From assembly GCA_013695245.1 (NCBI GenBank), contig JACDAW010000442.1, forward strand, positions 1 to 6,745: 6,745 nt of DNA. Direction: 5' to 3'. Source of the DNA: Pyrinomonadaceae bacterium (GTDB taxonomy: Bacteria > Acidobacteriota > Blastocatellia > Pyrinomonadales > Pyrinomonadaceae). A program made the position numbers and the translations under genes. Positions 1-6,377 of the stretch are shown piece by piece (within the stretch, counting starts at the first letter, position 1; each line of letters starts with the position of its first letter). The notes beneath the pieces were generated by a model. The model worked only from the letters and a program-made list of their open reading frames with translations. It was not told the DNA's origin and ran no database searches.

Positions 1-1260
1 GTTTGTATCGCCGTAGAGTGTGCAGTAGCCGAGCGCGAGTTCGGATTTATTCCCTGTCGAGAGAAGCAAGCGACCTTCGGCATTTGAGATCGTCATCAGG
101 ATGTTGCCGCGCAGACGCGATTGCAGATTCTCCGCCGCCAAAGATTCTCCGCCGCGCTGCGGTTGCTTAAGTTGCAACTCTTCCGTCAAGGCATCGAACG
201 CTTCCGAGATCGGATGCTCAATCGTCTTCATGCCAAGCCGCCGTCCGAGTTCGACCGAATCATCAATGCTTCCGCGCGACGAATACTTCGATGGCATCAT
301 CACCGCCAACACGTTCTCCGACCCCAAAGCTTCGCACGCAAGCGTGGCGACGACGGCCGAATCAATGCCGCCGGAAAGCCCAAGCAACGCTTGTTTGAAT
401 CGATTCTTCTGCGCGTAATCGCGGATGCCTAAGACGAGCGCCTCGCGCACAGTTTCGGTGTCATCGCCCGGCAAGCATCGTTCGTCGCGCACGCCGCAGT
501 CGAGGTCAACCGTTCCGAAGAATTCTTCAAACGGTGGCGCTTGCATAATGATGTCACCTTCACAATCCGCGACGATGCTCGCGCCATCGAAGATGATACC
601 GTCGTTTCCGCCGACGAGATTGACGAATACGATTGGCAACCCGGCCGCGCGCGCGCGGTGCGAAACCATTGAGCAACGCTGCCCCATCTTGCCCTTGTTA
701 AAAGGCGATGCGTTAATTGAAATGAGCACGCTCGCGCCCATCTCGATCAGTTCATCGGCCGGATCGTTAGCGTAGAGCCGCTCGCGCCAAAAGGTTTTAT
801 CGTTCCACAAATCTTCGCAGACGGCGACACCCAAGCGCGCTCCATCCAATTCAAACAAACGCCGCTCGCGCGCCGATTGGAAGTAGCGTGGATCGTCGAA
901 CACGTCGTATTCAGGCAGCAATGTTTTGTCCGCGAACCCGACGAGTCGTTTGTCGCGTATGATCGCCGCCGAGTTATAAAGTTTTCGCCCTTCTGTTTCT
1001 CCAGTCGGGCGGACTGTGCCGACGACGGCCGTTATTCCTTCGGTCGCTTGAATAATTTTCTCTAAGGGTTCGAGCGAACGCGCGACGACATCTCGATCTA
1101 AAAACCAATCGAAAGACATGTAGCCCTGCACCGCAACTTCGGGCAGCACAACCAAGTCGGATGTATCCTGCCTGCCCTTCTCAATCGCGCGCAGGATGCG
1201 CTCGGTGTTGCCACTGTAGTCGCCGTTCGTCGTATTTATTTGTCCGATGGTGACGCGCAT
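1..1260 (-). CDS. nadE: Glutamine-dependent NAD+ synthetase (C-terminus beyond the window)
   Basis: Catalyses the last step of NAD+ synthesis: deamido-NAD+ is amidated with ammonia from glutamine, using ATP, in the cytoplasm. 420 residues are visible. Residues 1-260 are a nitrilase-type glutaminase domain with the expected triad: Glu41 in LPEVAVQGY, Lys112 in KTLLPEYDVFDD and Cys148 in VCEDLW. Residues about 275-420 are the synthetase domain, with the PP-loop LSGGIDSA (295-302) and the family signature STGNKSELALGYCTLYGD at the window edge. Two-domain enzymes of this type are usually around 550 residues, so roughly a quarter is missing. The ATG at 1258-1260 is the only start before an in-frame stop at 1270-1272; the A+T-rich leader shows no clear Shine-Dalgarno. 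It lies 132 bp after hyuB and probably has its own promoter. The family assignment is secure. Confidence 0.96.
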   Translation of the reverse strand, partial: MRVTIGQINTTNGDYSGNTERILRAIEKGRQDTSDLVVLPEVAVQGYMSFDWFLDRDVVARSLEPLEKIIQATEGITAVVGTVRPTGETEGRKLYNSAAIIRDKRLVGFADKTLLPEYDVFDDPRYFQSARERRLFELDGARLGVAVCEDLWNDKTFWRERLYANDPADELIEMGASVLISINASPFNKGKMGQRCSMVSHRARAAGLPIVFVNLVGGNDGIIFDGASIVADCEGDIIMQAPPFEEFFGTVDLDCGVRDERCLPGDDTETVREALVLGIRDYAQKNRFKQALLGLSGGIDSAVVATLACEALGSENVLAVMMPSKYSSRGSIDDSVELGRRLGMKTIEHPISEAFDALTEELQLKQPQRGGESLAAENLQSRLRGNILMTISNAEGRLLLSTGNKSELALGYCTLYGDTN

Positions 1261-1305
1261 AAATTTATTTCAATTTTAGAATTTTGATTTACAAAACATT
1301 TTCGC

Positions 1306-1334
1306 ATTAAACATCGAACTTTGCGAAGCATCAA
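1306..1334 (-). promoter_or_regulatory. Candidate sigma70-type promoter for nadE
   Basis: On the minus strand TTGATG (1334-1329) and TTTAAT (1311-1306) are separated by exactly 17 bp. They match the -35 consensus at 4 of 6 and the -10 consensus at 5 of 6 positions. Transcription would start near 1299, giving a leader of about 40 nt rich in A+T. A small hairpin (GAAGC/GCTTC, 1325-1339) overlaps the -35 box. This is a pattern match only, and sigma consensus may differ in this organism. Confidence 0.4.
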
Positions 1335-1352
1335 GCTTCCGTGAGAATGCGC

Positions 1353-1392
1353 TTTCCGATTTCAATCGCAAATCACTGATCCAAATCGGAAA
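1353..1392. repeat. Perfect 10-bp inverted repeat directly after the hyuB stop codon
   Basis: TTTCCGATTT at 1353-1362 is the exact reverse complement of AAATCGGAAA at 1383-1392, with a 20-bp spacer. The right arm touches the hyuB stop codon (1393-1395). In hyuB mRNA it would form a hairpin of modest stability. No T-tract follows on the minus strand, so it is not a standard intrinsic terminator. It could protect the mRNA 3' end, terminate weakly, or bind a regulator of nadE. A competing short hairpin (GATTT/AAATC, 1358-1374) shares its left arm. Confidence 0.55.
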
Positions 1393-3048
1393 TTATTTCT
1401 CTCCGTGCCCGCCGCCGCCCGGTGTTTCAATCCGCACAACGTCGCCCGCTTGCAATGCCCACGTCCCTTTGGCTTCGATGTCACGAGCGTTTCCGTCGCA
1501 ACTCACAATCACATTACGTCCTGCTTCTCCCTCGCTGCCTCCGAGCAAGCCGTAAGGCTTTGTGTCGCGGCGGTCGGCTAAGAGAGACATGCGCGCCGGA
1601 GCGAGCGTCTCTATCTCGCGCACCAATCCATCGCCGCCCCGCGTGCGCCCGCTTCCTCCAGAATTTTCACGAATCGCGTAACGACGAACGCGCAGAGGGT
1701 AAGCGTACTCTAAAGCTTCGGCGGGCGTGTTGAGTGAATTGGTCATGTGCGTGTGCACGCCGCTCAAGCCGTCCGAGTTGGGTCGCGCGCCCATGCCGCC
1801 CGCAATCGTTTCGTAGTAGGCAAACTCTCTACCGTTGCGCGGATCAATGCCGCCGATTGTTAGATTGTTCATTGTCCCCTGACTCGCCGCCGGAATCTTT
1901 TCAGGTAAGCCCCGCGCCAAAGCTTTGAACAATACATCAACGATGCGCTGCGATGTTTCGACGTTTCCGCCCGCGACCGCCGCCGGATGGCGCGCGTTGA
2001 CGATTGTGCCTTCCGGCGCGATGACCTTAATCGGCTCCATGAGTCCCGCGCTCGCCGGAACATCGTCTGTATCAATTAAGCAGCGAAAGACATACGCAAC
2101 GGCCGACACCGTGATCGCTTCGACTGCATTGACAGGCCCCGCAACCTGCGCGTCGCTTCCGGTAAAATCAACCGTCGCCCTATCGCCTTTAATCGTTATG
2201 TGCACGCGGATCGTGATTCTCTTATTGCTCACGCCATCCGAGTCCAAACAATCTTCGGCCCTATAAACTCCGTCGGGGATCGCCGCAATCGTCCCTCGCA
2301 TCATGCGCGCCGAATATCCGATCAAGTGGCGCGCGTACTCTTGCGCTTCCCTTTTCCCAGCGCGCTCGACGATCTCTAACAATCTTCGCGCGCCCGTCGC
2401 CAAAGAACCTAGTTGCGCTTTGAGATCGGCTTCACGCTCTGCCGCAGCGCGCACGTTCGCTAATAGCAAGCGCATTACATCTTGCGCCACTTCGCCAGCG
2501 CGCATAATGCGCACTGGCGGCAGGCGAATGCCTTCCGCGTAAACGTCTCTTCCCAATCCCATCGAACCCGGCGTTGCGCCGCCCACGTCGGCGTGGTGTG
2601 CGCGATTTGCCACGTAGAACAAAGGACTGTGAGCAGTAAGCCGTGAGCCGTGAGCAGTTTGTTTTGAGCTTGTTTTTCTCTGCTTACTGCTCACTGCTTT
2701 CTGCTTACTTTCCTCAAACACTCCCGCGACGAGTGTGATGTCCGGCAAATGCGTGCCGCCCGCAAACGGATCGTTGACGAGCGCAGCATCGCCGGGCGCG
2801 AGAGTAATTTCATTTAACACGGCGCGCACTGCCATCGGCATCGAACCGAGATGCACAGGCATGTGATCGCCCTGAGCGATCACGCGACCTTTCGCGTCAA
2901 AGACGGCGCAAGAGTAGTCGCGCCGCTCCTTGATGTTCGGCGAAAACGCGGTGCGACGAAGCGCGATGCCCATCTCTTCCGCCACCGACGTGTAAAGCGC
3001 GCGGTAGATTTCCAGCGTCGTCGGATCGAAATTTGCGCGTCGTTTCAT
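1393..3048 (-). CDS. hyuB: Hydantoinase B / 5-oxoprolinase B family subunit with an in-frame repeat insertion
   Basis: 551 residues covering the whole Hydantoinase_B family, the partner of HyuA. In characterised members (N-methylhydantoinase, OplAB 5-oxoprolinase, acetone and acetophenone carboxylases) the A subunit uses ATP to activate the substrate and the B subunit completes the reaction in the cytoplasm. Recognisable blocks are MPVHLGSMPMAV (63-74), NDPFAGGTHLPDITLV (92-107), the His-rich NRAHHADVGGATPGSM (148-163) and the glycine-rich end ETPGGGGHG (about 541-549). The ATG start overlaps the hyuA stop as ATGA, indicating translational coupling. Residues 114-141 are a Ser/Lys/Gln-rich segment encoded by heptamer repeats, placed just before the conserved FYVANRAHH strand and unlike the family. 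The frame stays open, so the gene looks functional. No third (gamma) carboxylase subunit is present, which favours hydantoinase or oxoprolinase over acetone carboxylase. The substrate is uncertain. Confidence 0.93.
   Translation of the reverse strand: MKRRANFDPTTLEIYRALYTSVAEEMGIALRRTAFSPNIKERRDYSCAVFDAKGRVIAQGDHMPVHLGSMPMAVRAVLNEITLAPGDAALVNDPFAGGTHLPDITLVAGVFEESKQKAVSSKQRKTSSKQTAHGSRLTAHSPLFYVANRAHHADVGGATPGSMGLGRDVYAEGIRLPPVRIMRAGEVAQDVMRLLLANVRAAAEREADLKAQLGSLATGARRLLEIVERAGKREAQEYARHLIGYSARMMRGTIAAIPDGVYRAEDCLDSDGVSNKRITIRVHITIKGDRATVDFTGSDAQVAGPVNAVEAITVSAVAYVFRCLIDTDDVPASAGLMEPIKVIAPEGTIVNARHPAAVAGGNVETSQRIVDVLFKALARGLPEKIPAASQGTMNNLTIGGIDPRNGREFAYYETIAGGMGARPNSDGLSGVHTHMTNSLNTPAEALEYAYPLRVRRYAIRENSGGSGRTRGGDGLVREIETLAPARMSLLADRRDTKPYGLLGGSEGEAGRNVIVSCDGNARDIEAKGTWALQAGDVVRIETPGGGGHGEK
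2629..2708. repeat. Two inverted arrays of a 7-bp repeat inside hyuB
   Basis: The left arm (2629-2656) is four tandem heptamers on the plus strand: GTGAGCA, GTAAGCC, GTGAGCC, GTGAGCA. The right arm (2681-2708) is four heptamers of the same family on the minus strand: GTAAGCA, GAAAGCA, GTGAGCA, GTAAGCA. A 24-bp spacer separates them. Aligned as an inverted repeat the arms agree at 23 of 28 positions, and two of the differences become G-U pairs in RNA, so a long hairpin is possible. The unit resembles the short tandemly repeated heptamers known from cyanobacteria and some other bacteria. The segment 2626-2709 is 84 bp, which keeps the hyuB frame and encodes residues 114-141, with SKQ appearing three times. 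Confidence 0.9.
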
Positions 3049-5078
3049 AATTCGATGCTCAGGTTTCCGTATGGGTCAACGTGCGCGCGTGCGTCTGCAG
3101 GCACAAGCGTCGTCGAAGAGTATTCAGTGATGATGCACGGGGACTTGAGCCGCGCGCCCGCCGTGAGTTCGTCACGATAGTAAACCGCGACGCGCTCTCC
3201 GCGCTTATCTGCAAAGTAAACGGGCGCGCTCACCCTTGCGCTCGCCTTCATCGTCTTTACAGCCAACTTGCTTGACGATGTAGCGCGTGGCTTTCTCACA
3301 ACTCCGGTTGAGCGCAAACGCGCGCTGACGATCTCAACTGCGTTTTCTTCCTGCGCGTAGCTATAACGCGCGCGATGCGCTTCATGAAAGCTTGCGATTA
3401 AATTTTTGCTCCTCTTCCAATCAATCTCCAATTCAAACGATTGCCCGCGATAGCGCGCCGCAACGCGCCGTTCATGACGCTGCTTATCATTTGCGAAGCC
3501 TTCATGCCGGAGCGCGGCGCGCGCCGCACGCTCTAGTTGCTTGAACACACCCTCAAGTTTTTCATATGCCGTCGCCGCATCGAGCATCACCGTGCGACTC
3601 AAATCTTTCACGACATCCGATTCCAGCGCGCCGAACGCCGACAGCGCGCCGGGACGAAGCGGCACGACCACGCGCTGGATGCGCAATGCGCGTGCGAGTT
3701 CGACGGCGTGCAAGCCGCCCGCGCCGCCGAAGGAGACAAGGGTAAACTCGCGCGGATCGTATCCGCGCTCGGTTGAGACGCGGCGCAGCGCACGTTCCAT
3801 GTTTGCGTTCACAATGCGCACGACGCCCAATGCTGCTTCGCGCGCCGACACGCGCCGCCCTGCCGCGCGGCTCATATCACTCGCTAAATCTTCCAAAGCT
3901 GCGCGACTTCTTTCCGCATCCAAAGCGAACTCGCCGCCGAGCAAAGCATTACCGCCGAAGCGATTGAGAAAAAGATTCGCGTCCGTCACGGTCGGAAGAC
4001 GCCCGCGCCCGTAGCACGCGGGTCCCGGATCAGCCCCTGCCGATTGGGGGCCGACGCGCAAGCTTCCGCCCGCATCCACACGCGCGATTGATCCGCCGCC
4101 CGCGCCGACCGTGTGAATGTCCATCACGGGCACGGCGACGGGCAAACCTGCAATCGTCGCTTCATTCGTCAGATTGATACCGCCATCTGCGCAGAGCGCA
4201 ACGTCCGTCGAAGTCCCACCCATGTCGAACGTGATGATGTTATTGATTCCGGCGTGTCGCATCGCTTCGAGCGCGCCGACGACGCCGCCCGCCGGGCCTG
4301 AAAGAATCGTGCGCACGGGTTCAGTCGCCGCCACGCGCGCCGAAATTCCGCCGCCCGAAGATTGCATCACGCGCAAAGAGGGCGCGCTTGCGCTCAAGCG
4401 TTCAAGGTAGCGGCTCATTAACGGTTGAAGATAAGCGTTAATACAAACAGTCGAAGTGCGTTCATACTCGCGGTATTCGGGAAGGATTTCGTGTGAGACA
4501 GAGAGCGGGATATGAAGCGCGTGAAGCGCGCGTGCGATCCGTCGTTCATGTTCCGGATGTGTGAACGAGAAAAGCAACGAGATGGCGACGGATTCGCTTT
4601 TAGCTTCGCGCAAAGTTTCGGCGAGCGCGGTCAGTTCCTCGTCCCGCAACTCTTCCAAAACTTCGCCATTCGCTGCAACGCGCTCCTGAACGCCGAAGCG
4701 CAGAGCGCGCGGCACAAGCGGCGCGGCGCGGCCGACGTTCAAATCGTAAAGCGAGGGGCGCGTTTGACGACCGATCTCCAATACGTCTTCAAATCCGGCC
4801 GTTGTGACAAGCGCGAGTTTTGCTCCGCGTCTTTCGAGCAAAGCATTTGTGCCGACGGTCGTGCCGTGCACAACTTCGATCTCACTCTGGCGTGCGCCCG
4901 TGCCTTCGGCGATGAGGCGCAAGCCTTCCGTGATCGCAAGCGAGGGGTCGGCGGGCGTGGAAGCGAGTTTGAAGATGCGCAGACGTTTGCCGTCCGCGTA
5001 AACGAAATCAGTAAACGTGCCGCCCGTATCAACGCCGACGCGCACCCGCACTGAACGCTGTTTCTTCGTTTTCGTCAC
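3045..5078 (-). CDS. hyuA: Hydantoinase A / 5-oxoprolinase A family ATP-binding subunit
   Basis: 677 residues, typical for the family. It has an actin-like (ASKHA) ATPase fold that energises ring opening or carboxylation together with HyuB. Visible blocks are the N-terminal phosphate-binding GVDTGGTFTDFVY (15-27), VVHGTTVGTNALLERRGAK (69-87), SGPAGGVVGA (260-269), the second phosphate loop FDMGGTSTDVAL (284-295), TVGAGGGSIARVD (323-335), GPQSAGADPGPACYGRG (343-359) and SFGGAGGLHA (449-458). The domain order is Hydant_A_N (about 12-190), Hydantoinase_A (about 205-490) and a C-terminal domain (about 505-675). The start is GTG at 5076-5078, the first possible after an in-frame stop at 5085-5087. 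No Shine-Dalgarno is visible, and GTG codons 10 and 12 would also leave the ATPase motif intact. It sits 32 bp after the oxidoreductase and overlaps hyuB by 4 bp, so the three are probably cotranscribed. The choice among hydantoin, N-methylhydantoin and 5-oxoproline cannot be made here. Confidence 0.94.
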   Translation of the reverse strand: MTKTKKQRSVRVRVGVDTGGTFTDFVYADGKRLRIFKLASTPADPSLAITEGLRLIAEGTGARQSEIEVVHGTTVGTNALLERRGAKLALVTTAGFEDVLEIGRQTRPSLYDLNVGRAAPLVPRALRFGVQERVAANGEVLEELRDEELTALAETLREAKSESVAISLLFSFTHPEHERRIARALHALHIPLSVSHEILPEYREYERTSTVCINAYLQPLMSRYLERLSASAPSLRVMQSSGGGISARVAATEPVRTILSGPAGGVVGALEAMRHAGINNIITFDMGGTSTDVALCADGGINLTNEATIAGLPVAVPVMDIHTVGAGGGSIARVDAGGSLRVGPQSAGADPGPACYGRGRLPTVTDANLFLNRFGGNALLGGEFALDAERSRAALEDLASDMSRAAGRRVSAREAALGVVRIVNANMERALRRVSTERGYDPREFTLVSFGGAGGLHAVELARALRIQRVVVPLRPGALSAFGALESDVVKDLSRTVMLDAATAYEKLEGVFKQLERAARAALRHEGFANDKQRHERRVAARYRGQSFELEIDWKRSKNLIASFHEAHRARYSYAQEENAVEIVSARLRSTGVVRKPRATSSSKLAVKTMKASARVSAPVYFADKRGERVAVYYRDELTAGARLKSPCIITEYSSTTLVPADARAHVDPYGNLSIEL

Positions 5079-5110
5079 ACGCCGTCAGGAGGCAACAGTA
5101 GATAAGATTT

Positions 5111-6226
5111 TTACTCATTGCCGCGCGACGTTTCAATCTTCGCCCAGCAACCTTTTTCGTGCGAACGGCGCGCCGCATCGAGCACGAGTTGCGTGCGGTA
5201 GCCATCCTCAAACGTCGCCGCGCCTTCAACGCTTCCTCGTCCTTCGCGCAGAGCCTCGACGATGCGTTGCGCAAACTCCGTGAAGCCGCGTCCCCAGCCG
5301 CTATCCTTCGGAATTCCGGCGGCTACTTCCCCGCTCCCCTCCTGCACAAGCGTCCACTTTCCTGCGCCGACATCTGCGCTCCACAGATCGCCCATCTCGC
5401 CCACCGCCAGCGCGCCGCGTTCGCCGAAAACCTCTGCACGATGCGCGGCTTCGCCCGGTTCAACCACCGAAAGCGAGATCGCGCCCGTCGCTTCTTTCAT
5501 CAACTCGTTATCAATAAAACGAATCAGCATGTTCACTTCATCATCAGTCGTCACCTTCCGCGTCTCGCCCGTCTCAGCCTCAGCGCGCTCGCGCACATGC
5601 GTTTGTAAGGAGCAGAAAACTTGTTCAACTTCCGCGCCGAGCAGCCAACGAAAACTATCAACGGCGTGCGAGCCGATAGCGCCGAGCGCGCCGCCGCCTT
5701 GCTTTTCGTCTGACCACCAATTCCAATTAAGCGACGGCGAAGAACGCGAATCGGCGCGCCACAAATACTTCGCATGACGCACACGCCCGATCTCGCCGTT
5801 GCGGATCAACGCGCGCATCCTTCGCCGTCCTTCAAGAAAACGCAGTTCGTGATCAATGTGCGCGAAAGCTCCTCTCTCTTCAGCGCGGCGTCGCATCCGT
5901 TTGGCTTCCTCTGCATTCATCGCCATCGGCTTTTCGCAGAGCACCGACTTGCCCGCATCAAGCGCGGCAAACGTCATCTCCGCGTGCGTCACGGGCGGCG
6001 TGACGATGCTGATAAGATCAATATCGGGATGCTCCACAACCTTGCGCCAATCATCCGCGACGATAGGAATATTGAACTCACCCGCCACGCGCTCGGCGCT
6101 TTGCCTTGTGCGGCTTGCAATCGCAACCACGCGCGTATTCTCACAATTAAGAAAGCCGGGAATCTGCGTCGTGCGCGCAAAACCCGCGCCGATGATGCCG
6201 ATGCCGATCAATTTCTTTTCAGCCAA
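5111..6226 (-). CDS. Gfo/Idh/MocA-family NAD(P)-dependent oxidoreductase
   Basis: About 371 residues. This family oxidises or reduces sugars, inositols and related hydroxyl compounds in the cytoplasm. Numbered from the TTG at 6226, the dinucleotide fold has GIGIIGAGFA (8-17). The family motif CEKPMAMN (97-104) contains the conserved Lys-Pro pair, and GSHAVDSFRWLLG (185-197) supplies the usual catalytic His/Asp region. The C-terminal half is the alpha/beta substrate domain, ending near KIETSRGNE. No signal peptide or membrane segment is evident, unlike the Tat-exported members. The start is uncertain: TTG at 6235 is also in frame but directly abuts the purine-rich AGAGAGG, whereas TTG at 6226 lies 9 nt after it. 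The gene begins 34 bp after the tRNA 3' end and is followed by hyuA after 32 bp. The family call is firm; the substrate is unknown. Confidence 0.92.
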   Translation of the reverse strand: MAEKKLIGIGIIGAGFARTTQIPGFLNCENTRVVAIASRTRQSAERVAGEFNIPIVADDWRKVVEHPDIDLISIVTPPVTHAEMTFAALDAGKSVLCEKPMAMNAEEAKRMRRRAEERGAFAHIDHELRFLEGRRRMRALIRNGEIGRVRHAKYLWRADSRSSPSLNWNWWSDEKQGGGALGAIGSHAVDSFRWLLGAEVEQVFCSLQTHVRERAEAETGETRKVTTDDEVNMLIRFIDNELMKEATGAISLSVVEPGEAAHRAEVFGERGALAVGEMGDLWSADVGAGKWTLVQEGSGEVAAGIPKDSGWGRGFTEFAQRIVEALREGRGSVEGAATFEDGYRTQLVLDAARRSHEKGCWAKIETSRGNE

Positions 6227-6235
6227 ACACCTCAA

Positions 6236-6242
6236 CCTCTCT
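6236..6242 (-). promoter_or_regulatory. Ribosome binding site deciding the oxidoreductase start
   Basis: The minus strand reads AGAGAGG at 6242-6236, a good Shine-Dalgarno. It is 9 nt from the TTG at 6226-6224 but has no spacing to the in-frame TTG at 6235-6233. This favours the shorter protein, beginning Met-Ala-Glu-Lys-Lys. Confidence 0.55.
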
Positions 6243-6260
6243 TGATATGAAATGCAGAAT

Positions 6261-6300
6261 TGCCCCCGCAGGGATTTGAACCCCGAACCAACGGATTATG
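6261..6300 (-). tRNA. 3' exon of an intron-interrupted tRNA, anticodon CAT, probably tRNA-Ile2
   Basis: Read on the minus strand: anticodon CAT (6300-6298), AA, anticodon-stem 3' strand TCCGT (6295-6291), variable loop TGGTT, T stem CGGGG (6285-6281), T loop TTCAAAT (6280-6274), T stem CCCTG, acceptor 3' strand CGGGGGC (6268-6262) and discriminator A (6261). CCA is not encoded. No matching GCCCCCG 5' acceptor, D arm or ACGGA anticodon-stem strand lies directly upstream; the sequence there is group I intron, so the 5' exon must lie beyond 6745. The layout closely follows E. coli tRNA-Ile2 (CATAATC, TTGGT variable region). The implied C4-G69 and C5-G68 pairs fit the TilS determinants of tRNA-Ile2, and the implied C2-G71 does not fit elongator tRNA-Met (usually G2-C71). 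Identity is inferred from half a tRNA. Confidence 0.85.
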
Positions 6301-6311
6301 CTTACCAGCTA

Positions 6312-6350
6312 CGGCTTTCGCCGCCTTGCAATTCAAAACTCGAAGTTGCA
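6312..6350 (-). other. P9-region hairpins of the group I intron
   Basis: Hairpin one is TGCAACTTC (6350-6342) with GAATTGCA (6334-6327): eight pairs around a single bulged C and a 7-nt loop. Hairpin two is CGGC-GAAA-GCCG (6323-6312), four GC pairs capped by a GNRA tetraloop of the kind that docks into the intron core; tRNA introns such as that of Azoarcus also have a GAAA loop in P9. The assignment to P9 sub-helices is by position and not by a covariance model. Confidence 0.7.
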
Positions 6351-6361
6351 GTTTGTGGTCT

Positions 6362-6373
6362 GGACTTTATCTT
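6362..6373 (-). other. Group I intron J8/7-P7' core element
   Basis: Minus strand AAGATAAAGTCC. In group I introns this element holds joining region J8/7 and the 3' strand of P7, part of the guanosine-binding site. Compared with the frequent AAGATATAGTCC there is one change (T to A) at the J8/7-P7 border. Its P7 partner should read about GGACT. The only such site upstream in the window is at 6477-6473, inside the endonuclease coding region. Confidence 0.78.
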
Positions 6374-6377
6374 CGCT

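Noticed and set aside
101..1065. Several plus-strand open frames of 62-116 codons
   Set aside because: They lie opposite nadE, whose minus-strand frame carries complete catalytic motifs; the plus-strand translations show no family resemblance.
1869..2075. A 68-codon minus-strand frame inside hyuB
   Set aside because: It overlaps hyuB in another frame, is Arg/Ser-rich and has no motif.
2629..2708. CRISPR array or intrinsic terminator
   Set aside because: Seven-base units with no spacers cannot be a CRISPR array, and the inverted arms lie in the middle of an open coding frame without a T-tract.
4512..5054. A 180-codon plus-strand open frame
   Set aside because: It is antisense to the highly conserved N-terminal half of hyuA. 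The low stop frequency follows from the GC-rich codon bias.
5086..5093. AGGAGG on the plus strand between the oxidoreductase and hyuA
   Set aside because: It is a perfect Shine-Dalgarno on the wrong strand, with no plus-strand gene following. On the minus strand it reads CCTCCT and cannot serve hyuA.
5159..6250. Plus-strand open frames of 129-171 codons
   Set aside because: They are antisense to the oxidoreductase, have Arg/Ala/Ser-rich compositions typical of shadow frames, and overlap one another in different frames.
6255..6345. A complete tRNA or the 3' end of a tmRNA
   Set aside because: No 5' acceptor strand or D arm pairs with the T arm and acceptor within tRNA distance. A tmRNA was considered, but there is no tag reading frame, the anticodon stem-loop remnant CATAATCCGT is canonical for a tRNA, and group I core elements explain the upstream sequence.
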